64,000 nucleotides of DNA from Ensifer sp. MPMI2T (GCF_004827385.1 NZ_SRXN01000028.1:31391-95390), one strand, 5' to 3'. Counted from the first letter of the stretch, positions 1 through 9,589 are shown. Numbers and translations: made by a program. The notes: a model not told the origin generated them from the sequence alone.

Positions 1-945
<945 letters not shown>

Positions 946-955
946 TTTGCATCGT

Positions 956-988
956 AAACCGTGGCGTGAACAGTTCGCGCCACGGTTT
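956..988 (+). promoter_or_regulatory. Perfect 11-bp hairpin between atpD and atpC
   Basis: Bases 956-966 (AAACCGTGGCG) pair exactly with 978-988, leaving an 11-nt loop, and a short T run follows. The hairpin begins 11 nt after the atpD stop, inside the operon. It looks like an attenuator or an mRNA-end stabiliser rather than a full stop, because atpC has no obvious promoter of its own here. The structure is seen; its function is inferred. Confidence 0.6.
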
Positions 989-1067
989 TCATTCTGCCGC
1001 AACGAGCGGCGGAGAACATGCCACAGCCGCTGCCAACGGGCGGCGCGCGCACCAGAAGTGAATGGTC

Positions 1068-1472
1068 ATGGCCGACAGTTTCAATTTTGAGCTTGTTTCC
1101 CCCGAGCGCCTGCTGCTCTCGGAAAAGGTGACGGAAGTCGTCATCCCGGCAACCGAGGGCGAGATGACCGTGATGGCCAATCACGCGCCGACAATGACGA
1201 CCGTCAAGCCGGGCGTGGTTACCGTGAAGATGGCTGACGGCAAGACCGAGCGTTTTGCGGTTTTCGGCGGTTTTGCCGATATCCTGCCGACCGGTTGCAC
1301 GCTGCTCGCCGAGTCCGCCGTCCACGTCGACGAACTCGACCGTACGGTGCTGGAAAACCGCATCGACGCAGTTCGCGCCGAACTGGAAGGCGCGGGCGAC
1401 GAGAAGAAGACGCGTCTTGAGCAATTCATCGCGGAACTGACGAAGCTCGGTGAGATCGTCATTCCGGCCTGA
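1068..1472 (+). CDS. atpC: ATP synthase F1 subunit epsilon
   Basis: Central-stalk epsilon subunit of F1, which couples rotation to catalysis and restrains ATP hydrolysis. The 134-residue protein has the family N-terminal beta-sandwich (FNFELVSPERLLLSEKVTEVVIPATEGEMTVMANHAP) followed by FGGFADILPTGCTLLAESAV, with a helical C-terminus rich in E and K. An in-frame ATG lies two codons upstream at 1062. The ATG at 1068 (MADSFNF) is preferred because rhizobial homologues begin MADSF. It is the last gene of the atp operon and is followed at once by a strong terminator. Confidence 0.95.
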   Translation: MADSFNFELVSPERLLLSEKVTEVVIPATEGEMTVMANHAPTMTTVKPGVVTVKMADGKTERFAVFGGFADILPTGCTLLAESAVHVDELDRTVLENRIDAVRAELEGAGDEKKTRLEQFIAELTKLGEIVIPA

Positions 1473-1505
1473 AGGGGACATCCCGATAAGGGATAATGCC
1501 TATCG

Positions 1506-1529
1506 AACCCCGCCTCGAGCGGGGTTTTT
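1506..1529 (+). terminator. Rho-independent terminator of the atp operon
   Basis: AACCCCGC (1506-1513) and GCGGGGTT (1519-1526) form an 8-bp stem with a 5-nt loop, followed by a T run to 1529. It lies 34 nt after the atpC stop. Confidence 0.9.
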
Positions 1530-1624
1530 CGTGTTCAGCGCATGCGCCGCCGCATTCGCCGCGGCCATGGCGGGGGAGGCCGTTCAAGCGACCGGACTTT
1601 ACTGTTGCGATGTCGACCAATTTG

Positions 1625-1794
1625 CCCCTCACCCTAACCCCCTCCCCGCAGGCGGGGCGAGGGGACACCGTCGCGGCTCTCCCGCCGTCGCCATCGACTT
1701 CTCTTCGCCACGGGCGGCGAGGGGACTTAAGGGGCGCCACGCGCCTCCTTCGCCCCGCCTGCGGGGAGAAGGTGGCCGGCAGGCCGGATGAGGG
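1625..1794. repeat. Rhizobial-type intergenic palindromic element (RIME-like)
   Basis: Noncoding stretch. CCCCTCACCCTAACCCC at the left edge and GGATGAGGGG at the right edge enclose two inverted arms, GCAGGCGGGGCGA near 1649-1661 and its complement near 1750-1762. This architecture (CCCTCA...TGAGGG ends, GC-rich nested arms) matches the RIME-type elements scattered through rhizobial genomes. Similar elements lie at 29319-29430 and, more degenerate, near 43090-43170. No gene is seen between 1530 and 1895. Confidence 0.65.
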
Positions 1795-1895
1795 GGGCCG
1801 CGCTCCAAATCCTATTAACGATTCGAGTGGTCCCGGGACATGGGACGCGTAAGCGCCCACGACATTGCGCCTCACACGTCATTCCGCTGCGAATG

Positions 1896-1925
1896 AAAAC
1901 GCCCGGACTTGGTCCGGGCGTTTTT
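1896..1925 (-). terminator. Terminator downstream of the saccharopine dehydrogenase-like gene
   Basis: AACGCCCGGAC (1898-1908) pairs with GTCCGGGCGTT (1912-1922) around a 3-nt loop. There are A and T runs on the two flanks, so it could work in either direction. The atp operon already has its own terminator, so the minus-strand gene ending at 1981 is the likely user. Confidence 0.8.
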
Positions 1926-1980
1926 GTTTGGATGATGCATGGGAAAGGCCGCGTATCCTCGCGCGCCCGCCGGCAGCAAT

Positions 1981-3084
1981 TTAGCTCGCCGCGCGTTCCG
2001 TCTCGTGCTTCTGCGCGTAGTAGTGGCCGAAGCGGTTGGCGAGGAAGGTGTCGAGCGCGATGTCTTCCTGGCGGACGAAGCCCTTCGTCGCGATCTTGCC
2101 TTCGGCGAGCAGGTCGAGGACGGCGCAGATGCTGCCGGCCGTGGTGATCTGGATGCCGCTCTGCATGCGTCCCGCGACGACACCGCTATAGACCTTGTTG
2201 GCGTAGGTTTCCTGAACCAGGCGGCCTTCGCGGAAGCCGGAGACGGTGACGAAGATGACGACGACGTCTTGCGTGGTGGTCGGCAGGGCGTTCTCCAGAA
2301 TATCCTTCAGCACCTCGCGGCGATGGCGCAGGCCAAGGTCGTTCAAGAGTGCCTTGAAGATGGCGGCGTGACCCGGATAGCGGATCGTCTTGTAGTTCAG
2401 CGTGCGGACCTTGCCCTTCAAGGTTTCGCAGAGCGTGCCGAGGCCGCCGGAGGTGTTGAAGGCTTCGTAGGTGACGCCGTCGAGCGAAAATTCCTCGCGT
2501 TCTTCCATCGCCGGAACTTCGATCAGCGAACCTTCGACGATTGCTTCGCAGGGCTCGATATATTCGTTGATGACGCCGTCCGTGCTCCAGGTCAGGTTAT
2601 AGTTGAGGGCATTGGACGGATATTGCGGCAGCGCGCCGACACGCATGCGCACGCTCTCCAGCGTCTCGAAACGCTTTGCCAGATCGTTGGCGACGATCGA
2701 GATGAAGCCCGGCGCAAGGCCGCACTGCGGAATAAAGGCGGTCTTCGCTTCTGCGGCGATCGCCTTGACCTGGCGGGTCGATTCGACGTCTTCGGTCAGG
2801 TCGAGATAGTGGATCCTGGCTTCGGCGGCGGCTTCGGCGATAGCGACCGTCAGGTGGAACGGCGCGGCGCTCAACACGGCGAACTTGCCGGCCAGCAGGC
2901 CAACCAGTGCTTTGCGGTCGGCGATGTCGATGACGGCGGTCGACATGGCGTCGTGCTTTTCGACCTGTTGCAACTGCTCGGCGCTGCGGTCGGCAACGCA
3001 GACGCGATAGTCGCCGGTATGCGCCAGCATGCGCGCGATTGTTGAGCCGATCTTGCCGGCGCCGATGACAACGATGTCTTTCAT
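1981..3084 (-). CDS. Saccharopine dehydrogenase-family oxidoreductase (lysine dehydrogenase-like)
   Basis: 367 residues. It opens with a Rossmann nucleotide-binding motif (VVIGAGKIGSTIARMLA, residues about 5-21), then a saccharopine dehydrogenase-type core including HYLDLTEDVESTRQV and a PQCGLAPGFISI segment typical of the single-domain Lys1/lysine 6-dehydrogenase-like group. The family oxidises lysine-derived amines with NAD(P)+; in soil bacteria this starts lysine catabolism through the 2-aminoadipate semialdehyde route. It is divergent from an Lrp/AsnC regulator at 3209, the usual arrangement for amino-acid catabolic genes. Substrate assignment is inference; a carboxynorspermidine dehydrogenase-like role cannot be excluded. 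Confidence 0.8.
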   Translation of the reverse strand: MKDIVVIGAGKIGSTIARMLAHTGDYRVCVADRSAEQLQQVEKHDAMSTAVIDIADRKALVGLLAGKFAVLSAAPFHLTVAIAEAAAEARIHYLDLTEDVESTRQVKAIAAEAKTAFIPQCGLAPGFISIVANDLAKRFETLESVRMRVGALPQYPSNALNYNLTWSTDGVINEYIEPCEAIVEGSLIEVPAMEEREEFSLDGVTYEAFNTSGGLGTLCETLKGKVRTLNYKTIRYPGHAAIFKALLNDLGLRHRREVLKDILENALPTTTQDVVVIFVTVSGFREGRLVQETYANKVYSGVVAGRMQSGIQITTAGSICAVLDLLAEGKIATKGFVRQEDIALDTFLANRFGHYYAQKHETERAAS

Positions 3085-3208
3085 TCTTTTCCCCGGGGGT
3101 ATGAGCTTCTTCGTATTCTATTCTCTCGCGATGCCTTGTTGATTTGAAGCGTCGATACGGCTAAAACGCCGGTCAGTATTCGGCAATTCGCCAAAATGGA
3201 CCGACGAT

Positions 3209-3640
3209 ATGCAAGTAACCGACAAGGACCGCGAACTCCTCGCCATCCTCAGCGATAATGCCCGCATGCCGACGGCGACGATCGCGCGCCGGCTCGGCCT
3301 TTCGCGCACGACGGTGCAGGCGCGAATCGAGCGGCTGGAGCGCGAGGGCGTCATTGCCGGCTATGGCGTGCGGCTTTCCGAAAACTACGAGAAAGGCCTG
3401 GTGAAGGCACATGTGCTGATCACCATCGCGCCGCGGGCGCTGAGCCGCGTTACGCCCGAGCTCGGCGCCATCCGGGAGATCCGCACGCTCCATTCCGTCA
3501 GCGGCAGTTTCGATCTCATCGCGGTTGTGGCGGCGGCATCGATCAGCGAACTCGACCTGTTGATCGATCGCATCGGCGAAATCGACGGGGTCGAAAAAAC
3601 GCTGTCGTCGATCATTCTTTCGACCCGCATCGACCGCTAG
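3209..3640 (+). CDS. Lrp/AsnC-family transcriptional regulator
   Basis: 143-residue one-domain-plus-RAM regulator. An N-terminal AsnC-type helix-turn-helix (DKDRELLAILSDNARMPTATIARRLGLSRTTVQARIERLEREGVI, residues about 4-48) is followed by a ligand-binding ferredoxin-like RAM domain (from about 65 to the end, including the SGSFDLIAVV strand). Such proteins bind amino acids and control a divergent catabolic gene. Here the partner is the saccharopine/lysine dehydrogenase-like gene 124 bp away, so lysine-responsive control is likely. The stop codon is the first TAG of the adjoining palindromic repeat. Confidence 0.92.
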   Translation: MQVTDKDRELLAILSDNARMPTATIARRLGLSRTTVQARIERLEREGVIAGYGVRLSENYEKGLVKAHVLITIAPRALSRVTPELGAIREIRTLHSVSGSFDLIAVVAAASISELDLLIDRIGEIDGVEKTLSSIILSTRIDR

Positions 3641-3754
3641 CGCGGGATGAGGAAAAGTGTGTACGGTTTTCCGCCCCCATCCCGCGCTAACTTATTAGAA
3701 TCGATCACGGTTATGATTTTAGATCGATCGGACCTAAAATCATCGTGATCTAGG
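3639..3754. repeat. Two-hairpin rhizobial intergenic repeat
   Basis: First hairpin: AGCGCGGGATG (3639-3649) pairs with its complement at 3678-3688, with GGAAAA/TTTTCC extending inward. Second hairpin: 3703-3722 pairs with 3734-3750, with a 3-nt bulge at 3710-3712. The unit ends GTGATCTA. A shortened relative lies at 25785-25833. It lies between two converging genes and its first base pairs overlap the lrp stop codon. Confidence 0.75.
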
Positions 3755-3765
3755 CGGTGGTGGGT

Positions 3766-4653
3766 TCAGCGCCCTGATTGCTTATCCGCTGATGGAGAGG
3801 CGTTGTCGGGCGCTGCGTTCGGCGCGTTCCAGGCCGCCGGCCCGTGCACGAAGGAAACGGGCGAACCGTCGCCAGGAGTGAGCCACTTGCTGCGATCGAA
3901 GAAGAGTTCGGCGATGCTTTTCGGCCGCGATCGCGCCGCTTGATTGGCGAGGAAATTATAGCGGGGAACGTCGCCCGATTCCTGCTTGAACTGGATGCGG
4001 CTGCCAAAGCGTTTGACGTCGAATTCCTTGAGCGCCTGGATCCGCAAGGCGATACCTTCGCTGTCCGCCCAGCGGACCTGTGTCAGGAAGACCGAGGCGG
4101 CTTTGGCGGCGGCGCTGGTGACCGCTTGCGCGTCCTCGGGCCGTTCGATATTCAGCTTCACGCGGAACGAGGTGATTTCTTCTTCGCCGCTGCCTTTGAC
4201 GAAAATGAAGATCGACGACGGGTTGTCTTCGCCCGGTCGGGCAAGCGGAATGAGCGACGAGCACTCCCACCGGCCGCTCTCGGCGGATTTCCACTCGAGT
4301 TCGCGAAAGCCCGCGTCGCGCAGACCTTCGCAAAGCGCACGCGGATCGCTGCGGATCTCGCGCAGAAACTGCTGTTCCGGTGTGTGCAGATCCTCGAAGG
4401 TCCTGGCTGGCAGCAACATGCGCGGCGCCTCCGGCTTCTTGTGGACTTCGCTCACCGGCTTGGCTTGCTTCGTCTCCTCCGCGTGTTTCGCTGTCTCCAG
4501 GAATGTCGTCGGCAATCCAACGGCCGTGAGGAGTTGTTTCAGATTGCGCTGCTCGTTGGCAAGGAGAACGGTTGTGAGGATCGCCGTGAAGACGAGCCCC
4601 ACGGCAAGGAAGAAAAAGGCGATGCCGGAACGGCCTTTCTGCTTCTTCTCCAT
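3766..4653 (-). CDS. Membrane-anchored protein of unknown function
   Basis: 295 residues. It has a positively charged N-terminus (MEKKQKGR), one hydrophobic membrane segment (about residues 10-32), then a soluble, presumably periplasmic domain. The region at about 55-85 is Lys/Glu/Pro rich and looks like a linker. The C-terminal domain has alternating strands and helices (for example SSIFIFVKGSGEEEITSFRVKLNIER and TQVRWADSEGIALRIQALKEF) and ends in a low-complexity Ala/Asn/Ser/Pro tail. It may belong to a rhizobial DUF family (DUF6030 is a possibility not checked). No catalytic motif is recognised. It is followed on the same strand by no obvious partner. Confidence 0.7.
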   Translation of the reverse strand: MEKKQKGRSGIAFFFLAVGLVFTAILTTVLLANEQRNLKQLLTAVGLPTTFLETAKHAEETKQAKPVSEVHKKPEAPRMLLPARTFEDLHTPEQQFLREIRSDPRALCEGLRDAGFRELEWKSAESGRWECSSLIPLARPGEDNPSSIFIFVKGSGEEEITSFRVKLNIERPEDAQAVTSAAAKAASVFLTQVRWADSEGIALRIQALKEFDVKRFGSRIQFKQESGDVPRYNFLANQAARSRPKSIAELFFDRSKWLTPGDGSPVSFVHGPAAWNAPNAAPDNASPSADKQSGR

Positions 4654-4781
4654 CCGGCGTCAACGCCCCGCCTTGAAGGATGCCTGACCGACCCAAGTTG
4701 GGAAGTCCGTGGCAAGCATCGCAAAGCAAGCAGCCAAAGTTCCGTTGCGCCGAAGCTGCCGGTCTATGTGAGGCGCGCTGT

Positions 4782-5693
4782 TCATGCCGGCCTGCTCAGT
4801 GCTGCGTGGAGTCGAAGGACTTCGTCCGTCGACGGCCGGTTGCGCGGCAGGCCGAGATAATAGCCGTAGCCGGAGGCGAGGCTGCATTGGCCGAGCATCG
4901 CTAGTCGGCCATCGTCGAGATGTTCCCGCACCAGACCGAGGCTGCCGAGCGCAACGCCGTCGCCGCGAAGGGCCGCATCGATCGCCATCACATAGGTCGA
5001 AAACGTATATTTCGGGCGCGGCTTCGCGCCGTGCCGGGAGGGCCCGATCCGCTCGAACCACTTCTGGAACGAAATCCAATGGGCGTTGAAGCGATCGTAA
5101 TCGATGAGATCGAGCGTTGCTATGGCCTCGGGCTGCAGCTCGCCCGCTTGAAGACCCCGAGCGGCGAGATAGTCGGGCGAGGCGACCGGTGCCAGCTCCT
5201 CGGCCATCAACAGGGTCAGCGACCAGCGCGGGTGGTCTCCGGTCGAATAAAGGATGACGAGGTCGTTGTTCTCCGAGGCAAGCTCGGAGGGGCTGTCGGT
5301 CGTCAGGAGACGGATCGAAATGCCGGGGTTCTCCTTGCCGAATTCGCGCAATCGCGTGCCGAGCCAGAGGTGGGAGACCGAGCCGCTTGCGGCGATCGAG
5401 ATCGTCTGGCCGGAGGCGCCGCGGAACGGTTCGAGGCTTTCCTCGAGATAGTCGAGCGAGGCGCGTACCCGCTGGAAAAGCCGCTCGCCTTGCGGTGTCA
5501 GCTCCAGGTTCTTGCCGCGACGGCTGAAAAGCTGACTCCCGAGGTGATCCTCAAGCGTCTTGATGCGCCGGCTTACAGCCGCCTGGGTAATGTTGAGTTC
5601 TCGACCGGCGCGGGAAAAGTTCATGTGCCGGCTCGCGGCATCGAAGACGCGGAAGGCCTCCAGCGGAATGCGGTCGAGCAGACGGTTTTCCAT
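4782..5693 (-). CDS. LysR-family regulator (GcvA-like)
   Basis: 303 residues. Winged helix-turn-helix at residues about 9-68 (LEAFRVFDAASRHMNFSRAGRELNITQAAVSRRIKTLEDHLGSQLFSR), with the VFDAA/GSQLF pattern of the GcvA-type LysR subgroup. The C-terminal effector domain includes the Asp/Tyr-rich ATLDLIDYDRFNAHW segment. It is divergent from, and 100 bp away from, the Fe-alcohol dehydrogenase/aldehyde dehydrogenase cluster, which it most likely controls. Confidence 0.92.
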   Translation of the reverse strand: MENRLLDRIPLEAFRVFDAASRHMNFSRAGRELNITQAAVSRRIKTLEDHLGSQLFSRRGKNLELTPQGERLFQRVRASLDYLEESLEPFRGASGQTISIAASGSVSHLWLGTRLREFGKENPGISIRLLTTDSPSELASENNDLVILYSTGDHPRWSLTLLMAEELAPVASPDYLAARGLQAGELQPEAIATLDLIDYDRFNAHWISFQKWFERIGPSRHGAKPRPKYTFSTYVMAIDAALRGDGVALGSLGLVREHLDDGRLAMLGQCSLASGYGYYLGLPRNRPSTDEVLRLHAALSRPA

Positions 5694-5794
5694 GACTTCA
5701 GGTTATCAAAAAGGCCGAAAATTCACCGGATTTGAAAATATCAGATCGTGTTGCAGGGTAAAGCTGCGACGCACGCCAGCCGGGAGCGCGATCC

Positions 5795-6937
5795 TTGCAG
5801 TTCTCCATGTCATTCATTCCGGAAATCCGTTTCGGAGAGAATATTCATCAGACCCTTGGCCTAGCCGCAAGGACGCTTGGCGCGCAACGCGCGATCATCG
5901 TTATCGATGTCTTTCTCGCGCAGTCCGGTTTGACCGAGAGTGTTACGAAAGCGCTCGATCGGGAGGGTATCCGCGCCCGCGTCTTCTCCGAATTCACCGG
6001 AGAGCCGAAACTTGCCCACCTGCATGAGGCGCTTGAAACGGCGGCGGGTTGCGATCTTGTCGTAGGCATCGGCGGCGGTTCGGCGCTCGACATCGCCAAG
6101 ATCGTCGCCTGTTGCGCTGCCTCTGACCGGGACCCGATGCATTATGCGCTCGCCGCCAATCCGCTGCCCAAAAATCCTTTGAAGAAGATTCTGGTGCCAA
6201 CGACCGCCGGCACTGGATCAGAGACCTCCGCCACCAACATTTTTTCCGGGCCGGAAGGCAAGAAGCTCTGGATCTGGGGGGCCGAGACCAAGGCCGATCT
6301 GGTGCTGCTCGATCCGTCGCTGACCATGACCTTACCCGCCAATCTCACCGCCTGGTGCGGACTCGATGCGTTCGTCCACGCTTTCGAGGCGGCGACCAAT
6401 CGCAACACGCACAACGGCGCCCAGTTCTATGCCCATGAGGCGCTGCGGCTGATTACCGGCGCGCTGGAGATGGCGGTGAAGGAGCCCGGCAATCTGGAAG
6501 CGCGCGGCAGGGCGCTGCTCGGGTCCTGCCTTGCCGGGATTGCCATCGACAATTGCGGGACGGCGATTGCCCATAACATCAGCCATGCTTTGGCCGGGCT
6601 CGCGCCGGTGCATCATGGGCTCGCGACGGCGCTTGCCTTCGAAGCCATGATCGGCTGGCTCGTCGAAGCGAACACGGCCGATCTCGACCGTGCCGCAAGA
6701 GCTTGCGGTGTCGGCAAGGCCGCCGATCTACCTGCCTTCGTCTCCAATCTGATGGATCGCTGCGGCGTTGTGCGCGCTTTGCCGAGGGCATTCGGCGCTT
6801 TCGACGCCAACGATCTCGCTCGTGAAATGAGGGCTCCGGAAAACCAGCCCATGCGCCGCTCGACGATCCGCGACGTGACGGATGCCGATATCGATCACTT
6901 TGCCGCCAAGATGATGGCGCTGGCCAAAGGACCATGA
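5795..6937 (+). CDS. Iron-containing alcohol dehydrogenase
   Basis: 380 residues if the TTG at 5795 is used, 376 from the ATG at 5807. A GGGAG ribosome-binding site at 5782-5786 is well spaced for the TTG and too far from the ATG, so TTG is preferred. The group III ADH fold is clear: NAD-binding VVGIGGGSALDIAK (about residues 90-103), PTTAGTGSET, and the metal ligands in WCGLDAFVHAFEA (Asp, His) and AIAHNISHAL...PVHHGLA (His residues). The enzyme oxidises a primary or secondary alcohol or reduces the aldehyde. The aldehyde dehydrogenase gene starts 1 nt after its stop, implying an alcohol-aldehyde-acid sequence. Confidence 0.93.
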   Translation: MQFSMSFIPEIRFGENIHQTLGLAARTLGAQRAIIVIDVFLAQSGLTESVTKALDREGIRARVFSEFTGEPKLAHLHEALETAAGCDLVVGIGGGSALDIAKIVACCAASDRDPMHYALAANPLPKNPLKKILVPTTAGTGSETSATNIFSGPEGKKLWIWGAETKADLVLLDPSLTMTLPANLTAWCGLDAFVHAFEAATNRNTHNGAQFYAHEALRLITGALEMAVKEPGNLEARGRALLGSCLAGIAIDNCGTAIAHNISHALAGLAPVHHGLATALAFEAMIGWLVEANTADLDRAARACGVGKAADLPAFVSNLMDRCGVVRALPRAFGAFDANDLAREMRAPENQPMRRSTIRDVTDADIDHFAAKMMALAKGP

Positions 6938-6938
6938 G

Positions 6939-8438
6939 ATGACGAAGGAATACACGCGTGCCTACTGGGAGAGCCTGCTTGCCGAGCTGAAGCCCGAGGG
7001 TAGGCATTTCATCGATGGCGCGCACAGGGCGTCCGCGTCGGGCGCGACGTTCAAGCGTCTCCGGCCGATGGACGGAAGGCTTGGCGCGGAACTGGCGCGC
7101 GGTAAAGCCGCGGACATCGATGTGGCGGTGGCAGCCGCCCGCGCTGCGTTCGAGAGCGGGGCGTGGCGCAAGAAGGAGCCGCTGGACAAGAAGAAGATCA
7201 TGCTCAAATGGGCGGATCTCATTCGGCAGCACGCCGAAGAACTCGCCTTGCTGGAAACGCTCGATGTCGGCAAGCCGATCATGGCGGCTCTCAACGTCGA
7301 CGTCCGGCTCGCAGCCGAAGGCATCCAGCATTACGGCGAGATGATCGACAAGCTCTATGACGAGGTCGCGCCGACCGGGCCGAACGCGCGTGCCCTGGTG
7401 CGGAAAGTGCCGCTCGGCGTCATCGGTGCAATCACGCCGTGGAACTATCCGCTGATCATTGACGCCTGGAAGCTTGGGCCGGCGATCGCAGCCGGCAATT
7501 CGGTCGTGCTGAAGCCGGCCGAACAGTCCTCGCTCTCCGCCATCCGGCTTGCGGAACTCGCAATGGAAGCGGGGCTTCCGGCGGGTGTCTTTAACGTTGT
7601 CACCGGATACGGCGAGGAGGCTGGCAAGCCGTTGGCTCTGCACATGGATGTCGACATGATCGCCTTTACCGGCTCGACCGAGGTCGGCAAGCTGATCATG
7701 GGCTATGCGGCGCAGTCGAACGTCAAACGCGTGGCGCTGGAACTTGGCGGCAAGTCGCCGCTCGTCGTCTTCGAGGACGCCGATCTCGACGCGGCGGCAA
7801 GTGCTGCCGCGTGGGGCTGCTTCTACAATTCCGGCGAAACCTGCCACGCATCGACGCGTCTGATCGTTCAGCGCTCGGTGCAGGAGACGCTGATCGAAAA
7901 GATCGAGGCGGTGACCACAGGCGAGATCACGCTCGGCCATCCACTCGATCCTTCGGCGCAGATCGGCGCATTGATCGAGGAAGAGCACATGAACAAAGTG
8001 CTTTCGATGATCGACGCCGGCGAAAGGGAAGGCGGACGCCGTGTCTTCGGTGCAGAGCGGGTGATGAGTGAAACCGGCGGCTATTATGTTTCGCCCGGCG
8101 TCTTGGTCGACGTGGCCAACGACATGACCATCGCGCGCCAGGAAATCTTCGGGCCGGTGCTGGCCGTCATTCCTTTCGACACGGAGGAGGAGGCGCTGAG
8201 GATCGCCAACGACACGATCTACGGGTTGGCGGGCGCCGTATTCACGCGTGACATGAACCAGGCGCATCGCTTCTCTGAGGCGATCCATGCGGGCACGGTT
8301 TGGATCAATACCTACGACATGTCGAACTTCGCGACTCCCTTCGGCGGCTTCAAGCAATCCGGTTTCGGCCGCGATCGTTCGGTGCATGCGATCGACAAAT
8401 ATTGCGACTACAAGACCATCTGGCAGCAGTTCGGTTAG
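6939..8438 (+). CDS. NAD(P)+-dependent aldehyde dehydrogenase (PuuC/BetB-like)
   Basis: 499 residues, the usual ALDH length. The oxyanion/NAD segment is ITPWNYPLIIDAWKLGPAIAAGN, the catalytic general base lies in LELGGKSP and the nucleophile cysteine in NSGETCHAST; the C-terminus has IFGPVLAVIPF and PFGGFKQSGFGRD. The closest general type is the gamma-glutamyl-aminobutyraldehyde/betaine aldehyde dehydrogenase group. The ATG follows the alcohol dehydrogenase stop by one base, so the two are co-translated and should act in sequence on one substrate. Substrate not determinable by inspection. Confidence 0.94.
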   Translation: MTKEYTRAYWESLLAELKPEGRHFIDGAHRASASGATFKRLRPMDGRLGAELARGKAADIDVAVAAARAAFESGAWRKKEPLDKKKIMLKWADLIRQHAEELALLETLDVGKPIMAALNVDVRLAAEGIQHYGEMIDKLYDEVAPTGPNARALVRKVPLGVIGAITPWNYPLIIDAWKLGPAIAAGNSVVLKPAEQSSLSAIRLAELAMEAGLPAGVFNVVTGYGEEAGKPLALHMDVDMIAFTGSTEVGKLIMGYAAQSNVKRVALELGGKSPLVVFEDADLDAAASAAAWGCFYNSGETCHASTRLIVQRSVQETLIEKIEAVTTGEITLGHPLDPSAQIGALIEEEHMNKVLSMIDAGEREGGRRVFGAERVMSETGGYYVSPGVLVDVANDMTIARQEIFGPVLAVIPFDTEEEALRIANDTIYGLAGAVFTRDMNQAHRFSEAIHAGTVWINTYDMSNFATPFGGFKQSGFGRDRSVHAIDKYCDYKTIWQQFG

Positions 8439-8464
8439 GATTTTCGCAGGGGGGCGGAGGCGCC

Positions 8465-9589
8465 ATGAGCAAGATTGTTTCCATCGAGATCACCCATCAC
8501 CGACTGCCGCTCGATCCGCCGTTCAAGGCAAGCTGGGATGGGCGACCGCGCAAACACTTCGATGCGACGATCGTCAGGGTGCGCGACGACGGGGGCCGCG
8601 AGGGGATCGGCTCCGGCGACCTCATGAAAGGTTTCGAGGGCCACGAAGATCTTTTCATCGGCGAGGATCCGCGCCATGTCGAGCGGCACTATGAGGTGCT
8701 GTCCCATATCAATTTCCACTATGGCCGCTGCTGGCCAATGGATCTGGCGCTCTGGGATTTGGCCGGCAAGATAACAGGCGAGCCCGTGTGGCGTATGCTT
8801 GGCGGGCGGGCGGACCGCGTCCGTCTCTATGCCTCATCGGGCGTCCTCCGTGATGCCGGCGCGATGGCGGCGCAGGCTGAAAGCTACCTGGAGCAAGGTT
8901 TTCCGGCGATGAAGGTCCGCTTTACCGCGTCGGCCGGCGGTCGCGATGGCTGGCGAGAGGACGTGCGAGCGCTCGAGGCGATCCGGGCGCGGGTCGGCGA
9001 CCGGCTGGAGCTTATGGTCGACTGCAATCAGGGCTGGCGCATGCCTTGGGATACTACGCTTGCCTGGACCTTCAAGGATGCACTGGCGGTTGCGAGAGAG
9101 CTGGAGCGGCTCGGTGTCTACTGGATGGAGGAGCCGCTCCATCGCTCCGACCGGAAAGGCATGAGGCGGCTGAGCGATGCGACATCCATCCGTATCGCCG
9201 GCGGAGAAATGACGCGCGAGCTTTATGAATTTCGAGACATCATCGAAGAGCGGGCCTTTGACGTGATCCAGCCGGACGTGGCGCTCGTCGGCGGGATCAC
9301 CGGCTGCCGCAGGCTTGCCTGGCAGGCTCGCGAGGCGGGCGTGATGTTCACGCCGCACGCCTGGACAAACGGTATCGGCGTGCTGGCGAACGCGCACCTG
9401 ACGGCGGGCGTCGGCGATGCTCCGTGGCTCGAATACCCTTATGACAATCCGGAGTGGAGCGGAGAGCGTCGCGACTTTCCGATGGCACAGCCGCTCCGAC
9501 GTGTGAGGGGCTGGCTCGAACTTGGCGAAGCGCCCGGCCTTGGGACCGTCCTCGACGAGGAGCGGTTGAAGACGACCCGGATTGGCTGA
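8465..9589 (+). CDS. Mandelate racemase/muconate lactonizing enzyme-family protein (acid sugar dehydratase-like)
   Basis: 374 residues from the ATG at 8465, which has a GGAGG site upstream. Enolase-superfamily capping domain at the N-terminus, then a TIM barrel with AMKVRF (KxR base), VDCNQGW and MEEPL (metal ligands), GGEMT (third metal ligand region), QPDVALVGGIT, and TPHAW (the His of the mandelate-racemase subgroup His-Asp dyad). These enzymes abstract the alpha proton of a carboxylate and usually dehydrate sugar acids. It lies 26 bp after the aldehyde dehydrogenase, so an alcohol, aldehyde and hydroxy-acid pathway is plausible. The exact substrate is unknown. Confidence 0.9.
   Translation: MSKIVSIEITHHRLPLDPPFKASWDGRPRKHFDATIVRVRDDGGREGIGSGDLMKGFEGHEDLFIGEDPRHVERHYEVLSHINFHYGRCWPMDLALWDLAGKITGEPVWRMLGGRADRVRLYASSGVLRDAGAMAAQAESYLEQGFPAMKVRFTASAGGRDGWREDVRALEAIRARVGDRLELMVDCNQGWRMPWDTTLAWTFKDALAVARELERLGVYWMEEPLHRSDRKGMRRLSDATSIRIAGGEMTRELYEFRDIIEERAFDVIQPDVALVGGITGCRRLAWQAREAGVMFTPHAWTNGIGVLANAHLTAGVGDAPWLEYPYDNPEWSGERRDFPMAQPLRRVRGWLELGEAPGLGTVLDEERLKTTRIG

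Noticed and set aside
1450..1895. Open frames in the region after atpC
   Set aside because: They run through the terminator and the RIME-like element on both strands and encode Pro/Arg-rich nonsense.
8300..8464. Upstream extension of the enolase-superfamily gene
   Set aside because: It overlaps the aldehyde dehydrogenase in another frame; the ATG at 8465 with GGAGG matches the family N-terminus.
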